Shown: positions 46,552 through 49,528 of the stretch, piece by piece
Layout of the letters: every line of letters begins with the position of its first letter
Position numbering within the stretch: position 1 is the first letter of the stretch
Assembly (NCBI GenBank): GCA_035541015.1
Contig: DATLFM010000096.1
Coordinates: 1 to 49,528 of the forward strand
From: Candidatus Thermoplasmatota archaeon
GTDB taxonomy: Archaea > Thermoplasmatota > SW-10-69-26 > JACQPN01 > JAIVGT01
Reading direction: 5' to 3'
Length of the DNA: 49,528 nt
Translations under genes and position numbers: made by a program
Notes under the pieces: model-generated
Told to the model about the DNA's origin: nothing
Database searches by the model: none
The model's input: the letters and a program-made list of their open reading frames with translations, nothing else

Positions 46552-46991
46552 AAGAGGGGCTCCTCGCCAGGATACGTAGGCACGCCAGCCACCACGCGGG
46601 CGAGCTTCGAAAGCTCGTGCGGCTTGATCGAATCGGGTCCAAGCAGATGGACGACGTCTGCCCCGCGCGCCACGGCGGCGTCGGCCAGGAGATTGCGGTG
46701 GCAGCGCCACGGGACGGCCTCGGCGCACATGACCACGGTGGGCGACTGCGCGGCTTTGGAAAGAAGATGGGAAAGCGCGGCTTGGAACTCCGGTGTTGCC
46801 ATGTGGTCCGCGTAGGCGCGGAACATGCCGCTTCGAAGCGCCGTGTTGCGCGAGCCGGGCTTGGGCTTCCGTAGGCCGCCCAAGGCGGGCGCGTGCTCGT
46901 ACGCGATGCCGTGCTCGGCCAAGGTCACCGACAGGGCGTCGCCGCTTGCCCACGGGACCCGGCGTGAGGCGGGAACCGTGCGGACGTCCAC
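46548..46991 (-). CDS. DUF488 family protein with missing or displaced start
   Basis: The listed start (GTG 46991) gives 147 residues: VDVRTVPASRR, LGGLRKPKPGSRNTALR, FRAYADHMATPEFQAALSHL and MCAEAVPWRCHRNLLADAAV. These are hallmarks of DUF488. The conserved N-terminus is also present upstream in the same frame as RLFTIGHSNQDLARFLETLG (codons from about 47072), but no ATG, GTG or TTG lies between it and the in-frame TGA of the DUF5611 gene at 47082. Either an ACG-type start is used, the TGA is read through, or one base was gained. See findings. Confidence 0.75.
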   Translation of the reverse strand: MDVRTVPASRRVPWASGDALSVTLAEHGIAYEHAPALGGLRKPKPGSRNTALRSGMFRAYADHMATPEFQAALSHLLSKAAQSPTVVMCAEAVPWRCHRNLLADAAVARGADVVHLLGPDSIKPHELSKLARVVAGVPTYPGEEPLF

Positions 46992-47081
46992 GAGGAGGCG
47001 GACCCCGTGCGCCCCGAGGGTTTCGAGGAAACGGGCGAGATCCTGGTTCGAGTGACCGATCGTGAAAAGCCGCGTTCGGCC

Positions 47082-47417
47082 TCACGCCTCGGGAACTTCG
47101 GCCGCCTTCGCGGCCTTCTGCAAGCGCTGGCTTCTCTGCTTGGCATTGAAGCCCGTCACGCGCTCGAGGAACTGGTTCCACACGGTCATCGTCTGACGCG
47201 CCACGTCGGTGCTCGCCTCGCGGTCCGTCTCGGAATCGATGGCGATCTTGTCCTTCGCGAGGACCTTCACGCGAATCCGCTTGATGGCGCCGAAGGTTGC
47301 CGTGAGGTACCCATCGCCGTCCTGCGTCACGGTGCCGAAGGCCTCCTCCATGACCTTGCGCAGTTCGTCGCCCTCGATCGTCTTGTAGTGGCCGCGCTTG
47401 ATCTCGTATTCACGCAT
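47082..47417 (-). CDS. DUF5611-like protein
   Basis: 111 residues from ATG 47417: MREYEIKRGHYKTIEGDELR, KVMEEAFGTVTQDGDGYLTA and TFGAIKRIRVKVLAKDKIAI, then DREASTDVARQTMTVWNQFL and ERVTGFNAKQR. I match this to the DUF5611 family of Thermoplasmatota-like archaea from memory of its YEIKRGHYK and TGFNAKQR segments. The tail is basic and Ala-rich. Function is unknown. It is divergent from the zinc-finger gene at 47473 and in the same frame as the DUF488 gene behind it. Confidence 0.7.
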   Translation of the reverse strand: MREYEIKRGHYKTIEGDELRKVMEEAFGTVTQDGDGYLTATFGAIKRIRVKVLAKDKIAIDSETDREASTDVARQTMTVWNQFLERVTGFNAKQRSQRLQKAAKAAEVPEA

Positions 47418-47446
47418 GGGGACCGCAGGGTTCAAATCCCCGCGGG

Positions 47447-47456
47447 ACTAAAAAGG
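47447..47456 (+). promoter_or_regulatory. TATA box of the 47473 mini zinc finger gene
   Basis: ACTAAAAAGG lies 17-26 nt before ATG 47473, predicting a leaderless transcript. The adjoining CCCCGCGGG is palindromic. Confidence 0.55.
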
Positions 47457-47472
47457 ATGACGGAGCCGTCCC

Positions 47473-47610
47473 ATGGTCGTTCCCGGCCTTTGCGTCGTCT
47501 GCAGCCGGCCCGCCACCACGAGCTGCCGCCTTTGCGGCTCGATCGTGTGCCAGGCGCACGCCGTCGGACCCGCCGGCGGCTGCGCCCGCTGCCTGGGATC
47601 GAGGATCTGA
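47473..47610 (+). CDS. Mini cross-brace zinc finger protein (45 aa)
   Basis: Found by direct translation: MVVPGLCVVCSRPATTSCRL, CGSIVCQAHAVG and GCARCLGSRI. The ligand order C-x2-C-x7-C-x2-C-x4-C-x2-H-x7-C-x2-C gives eight potential zinc ligands, as in B-box/HIT-type cross-brace fingers that bind two zincs. A TATA box at 47447-47456 supports it. Function unknown; small fingers of this kind are common in archaea and often uncharacterised. Confidence 0.72.
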   Translation: MVVPGLCVVCSRPATTSCRLCGSIVCQAHAVGPAGGCARCLGSRI

Positions 47611-47628
47611 CGCGATCCGCGCAAGCGC

Positions 47629-47637
47629 GATATAGCA
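47629..47637 (+). promoter_or_regulatory. TATA box of the thioredoxin-ccdA pair
   Basis: GATATAGCA lies 21-29 nt before GTG 47658, so initiation coincides with the start codon. Confidence 0.5.
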
Positions 47638-47657
47638 CAAGCGCGTAGGCCAAAGGC

Positions 47658-48215
47658 GTGATCCGGTTCCTGGCGACGCTCGCCTTGCTCCTTGCGGCCC
47701 TTGCCGTCTCGGGCTGCACGAGCCCGCCGAATCCTTCCTCGCCCTTCGTCGGCAAGACGGCGCCCGAGGTCTCCGTCGTGGACGTGCAGGGAAACGCGCT
47801 GAGGCTCTCGGAGCTTCGCGGCCGCGTCGTCGTCCTCGACCTCATGGGCGTGAACTGCCCGCCGTGCCGCGAGCAGATGCCCTACTTCGTCCGCTTCGCC
47901 GACCGCCACGGCGGCGGCAACGCCCAATCCGGAGAGGGCGTCGTGATGATGAGCGTCGACCTCGCCGCAACTTTCCCGGGCCTTGGCGCGAGAAACGACG
48001 ACGAGGTCCGCGCGTTCGCGCAGGAATACCGCGCGGGCTGGCATTTCGCACAGGACCTCGACTCGGCTGTCGGGACCGCGTACCGGCCCGTGGGCCTGCC
48101 CACGGTCGTGATCGTCGACGCAAACGGAGTCATCCAGTTCCGCAAGGACGGCGGCGTCGTGTCCGACGAGACGCTCGAACGCGAGCTCCAACGCATCGGG
48201 GGGCAGACGGCCTGA
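47658..48215 (+). CDS. Lipoprotein TlpA-like thioredoxin
   Basis: 185 residues from GTG 47658. The signal peptide ends in a lipobox (LAVSGCTS). The redoxin fold has LRGRVVVLDLMGVNCPPCRE, where NCPPC is the C-x2-C redox site near residue 73, and the cis-Pro loop is GLPTVVIVDANGV. It should act outside the membrane, reducing or maturing exported thiols such as cytochrome c apo-forms. The following gene encodes CcdA, which could supply electrons across the membrane. The stop overlaps the ccdA start. Confidence 0.88.
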   Translation: MIRFLATLALLLAALAVSGCTSPPNPSSPFVGKTAPEVSVVDVQGNALRLSELRGRVVVLDLMGVNCPPCREQMPYFVRFADRHGGGNAQSGEGVVMMSVDLAATFPGLGARNDDEVRAFAQEYRAGWHFAQDLDSAVGTAYRPVGLPTVVIVDANGVIQFRKDGGVVSDETLERELQRIGGQTA

Positions 48216-49096
48216 CCGACCCCGTCTTCCTCCTGCAAGCCTTCGCCGTGGGCCTCCTCGCCTTCTTCGCGCCGTGCACCGTGGCCATGCTGCCCGCGTA
48301 CCTCGGATTCTTCCTCGGCCGCGACCTTCCGGCGCCCGCTGCTCCCCTCGCCGCCGCGCGGGCGCAGATTCCCATGCTTCGCGCCTACGCCGCGCTTGCC
48401 GCGCTCGCAGGCGCCGCGCTTCTTGTCGTCGGCGCCCTTGCGATCGTCGACCGCGCCACGGGCGTTCGCGAGCTGTCGCCCGTCGACGCGGCAGCCGTGC
48501 TCGCCGGCGTCGCCCTCCTCGTGCTTTCCGGCTACGCGCTCGTCGGCGCCGAGGCGCGCCGGGGCCTCCGGATCGGGCTTGTCACGACCGCCGGCCTCCT
48601 CTCCGTCTTCCTCCTCATCGGCCTTCCCGCCTCCGCCGTGCCCGGCCTCCTCAACGCCGCCACGCTTGGCGTGCTCGTGGCCGTCGTCGCGATCGCGCTC
48701 GTCGCCCTTGGAATCCTCTCGCTCGCCGGCAAGGACTTCTCGCTTGCGATCCCCTTCCGCGCTCCCGCGACGCGCACCGACGCGAGCTTCTTTGCCTTTG
48801 GCGCAGGCTACGGCCTCGTCAGCTTCGGCTGCAACTTCCCCCTCTTCGCCTTCGTCCTCCTCTCGCCCCTTGTCGTCGGCGACTTCCTCGGAAGCCTCGC
48901 CGGCTTTGCCGCCTACGCGCTTGGCAAGGGAAGCCTCCTTGTCGTGGCAAGCGTCTCCGTCGCCACCTCGCGCGGACTCACGCGCGAGCGCATGCTCCTA
49001 GTCCTGCCCCACGTCAAGCGAGCGACGGGCGCCATCCTGATCGCCGCGGGAGCCTACATTCTGTGGTACTGGTGGACGGTCCTCCGGCCGCCGTAG
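48212..49096 (+). CDS. ccdA: CcdA/DsbD-type thiol-disulfide electron transporter
   Basis: 294 residues if translation begins at CTG 48212, which forms a CTGA overlap with the thioredoxin stop; GTG 48248 inside the first helix is the next option. The core Cys pair is split over two helices: LAFFAPCTVAMLPAYLGFFL near residue 21 and VSFGCNFPLFAFVLL near 209. About six to eight membrane helices fit the CcdA fold. It passes electrons from cytoplasmic thioredoxin to the lipoprotein thioredoxin. Confidence 0.87.
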   Translation: MTDPVFLLQAFAVGLLAFFAPCTVAMLPAYLGFFLGRDLPAPAAPLAAARAQIPMLRAYAALAALAGAALLVVGALAIVDRATGVRELSPVDAAAVLAGVALLVLSGYALVGAEARRGLRIGLVTTAGLLSVFLLIGLPASAVPGLLNAATLGVLVAVVAIALVALGILSLAGKDFSLAIPFRAPATRTDASFFAFGAGYGLVSFGCNFPLFAFVLLSPLVVGDFLGSLAGFAAYALGKGSLLVVASVSVATSRGLTRERMLLVLPHVKRATGAILIAAGAYILWYWWTVLRPP

Positions 49097-49165
49097 GCCT
49101 CGTCGGCGACCGCCACCGAGAAATGTCCCTGAACCACGTTGACACGAGGGACGTGACCTTGCCCT

Positions 49166-49267
49166 ATGCCCCGCTGCACCGCCTGCGGCATCGAATTCAC
49201 GACCGCCCGCGAATACGAGGACCACGACCGGTACGCCCACCCGCACGAGCCGTCGAAGGTCGTTTGA
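49166..49267 (+). CDS. Mini C2H2-like zinc finger protein (33 aa)
   Basis: Found by direct translation: MPRCTACGIEFTTAREYEDH followed by DRYAHPHEPSKVV. C-x2-C-x12-H-x4-H (or with the last His two residues later) fits one small zinc finger. ACCTTGCCCT just upstream is a weak promoter candidate at best. Size makes it less certain than the other mini zinc proteins. Confidence 0.5.
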   Translation: MPRCTACGIEFTTAREYEDHDRYAHPHEPSKVV

Positions 49268-49362
49268 GGCCCAGAGGACGCCGCCCGCGCATGGTCAAAA
49301 GGCTGAAAAAGGGACGAACGGGTGCGGGGCTAGTCGCGAGTCGCCAGCCCCGTGGCGCTCGT

Positions 49363-49387
49363 GGAATCCGCCCTGCGGTCGGATTCC
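49363..49387. other. Hairpin upstream of tRNA-Gln
   Basis: GGAATCCG-N9-CGGATTCC is a perfect 8-bp stem, 24 nt before the tRNA. Just before it, CAGCCCCGTGGCG (49347-49359) repeats the first ten bases of the tRNA gene. No gene is seen in 49268-49411 otherwise. Confidence 0.4.
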
Positions 49388-49411
49388 CCGGCGCCCGTGG
49401 CTAGCTTCGCT

Positions 49412-49484
49412 AGCCCCGTGGTGTAGCGGCCAATCATGCGGGACTTTGGATCCCGCGACTCAGGTTCGAATCCTGACGGGGCTA
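49412..49484 (+). tRNA. tRNA-Gln (anticodon TTG)
   Basis: 73 nt. The acceptor AGCCCCG pairs with CGGGGCT, then A73. The D-stem is GTGT/ATGC. The anticodon arm is CGGGA-CTTTGGA-TCCCG, with T33 and TTG at 34-36. The T-arm TCAGG-TTCGAAT-CCTGA is canonical. No intron and no encoded CCA. Confidence 0.93.
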
Positions 49485-49489
49485 TAGAA

Positions 49490-49508
49490 CCGGGGTCTTG
49501 AACCCCGG
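49490..49508 (+). terminator. Hairpin after tRNA-Gln
   Basis: CCGGGGT-CTTGA-ACCCCGG is a perfect 7-bp stem 5 nt after the tRNA. It may serve 3' processing or termination; no long T-run follows within the window. Confidence 0.45.
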
Positions 49509-49528
49509 ATCGTACACTTGCAGAATAC

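Overview
The window is from a high-GC archaeon, most probably a Thermoplasmatota-like euryarchaeon (inference). It has archaeal informational genes: ribosomal protein S15, KEOPS Pcc1, archaeal-type ProS and MptE. TATA boxes lie 25-30 nt upstream of genes and many transcripts look leaderless. It also carries the LysW carrier-protein lysine route and large secreted Ig-like proteins rich in N-glycosylation sequons. The species cannot be named from sequence alone.

Layout. 1-160: C-terminal end of carbamoyl-phosphate synthase large subunit; then an alpha/beta hydrolase. 1470-8209 (minus): a compact lysine operon in the order Lrp regulator, lysW, homocitrate synthase, lysX, lysY, lysZ, lysJ, lysK, linked by overlaps or very short gaps. 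8438-10346 (minus): rps15, a degenerate RecJ/DHH protein and pcc1, a conserved archaeal informational cluster. 10474-12718 (plus): a small zinc protein, a GNAT and a short CysS, all overlapping. 12699-18738 (minus): a 1725-residue surface protein with two small membrane proteins behind it. 18944-20941 (minus): a secreted RCC1-like repeat protein. 21018-21730: a VapBC-type toxin-antitoxin pair with a palindromic operator. 21838-25616: an archaeal HTH regulator and a fused FAD/Fe-S glycolate or D-lactate dehydrogenase. 25707-30687: hisS with a membrane-anchored Ig-like protein, then proS divergently.

30688-32502 is the most unusual part. This AT-richer insert sits between two copies of the proS 3' end (72 bp, 66 identical) and a type II tRNA-like gene. 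It carries only two unknown genes, one of them with a DUF4145/HEPN-like C-terminus. I read it as a small integrated cargo element that attaches at the proS 3' end and rebuilds the gene. No integrase is visible.

32939-49528 is a mixed region: a VOC protein, two MBL-fold hydrolases, a secreted metzincin, two tandem paralogous 44-residue zinc ribbons each with its own promoter and terminator hairpin, a PQQ-type sugar dehydrogenase, a TrmJ-type methylase, a site-2 protease, CutA, MptE, DUF373, an S15-type peptidase, a GT2 glycosyltransferase, DUF488 and DUF5611 in one frame split by a TGA, a lipoprotein thioredoxin with CcdA, further mini zinc fingers and tRNA-Gln. Several genes shorter than 60 codons (lysW and the mini zinc proteins) were found by direct translation. 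Many neighbours are coupled by 4-base stop/start overlaps (GTGA, ATGA, TTGA, CTGA), and three convergent pairs share a CTAG as both stop codons.
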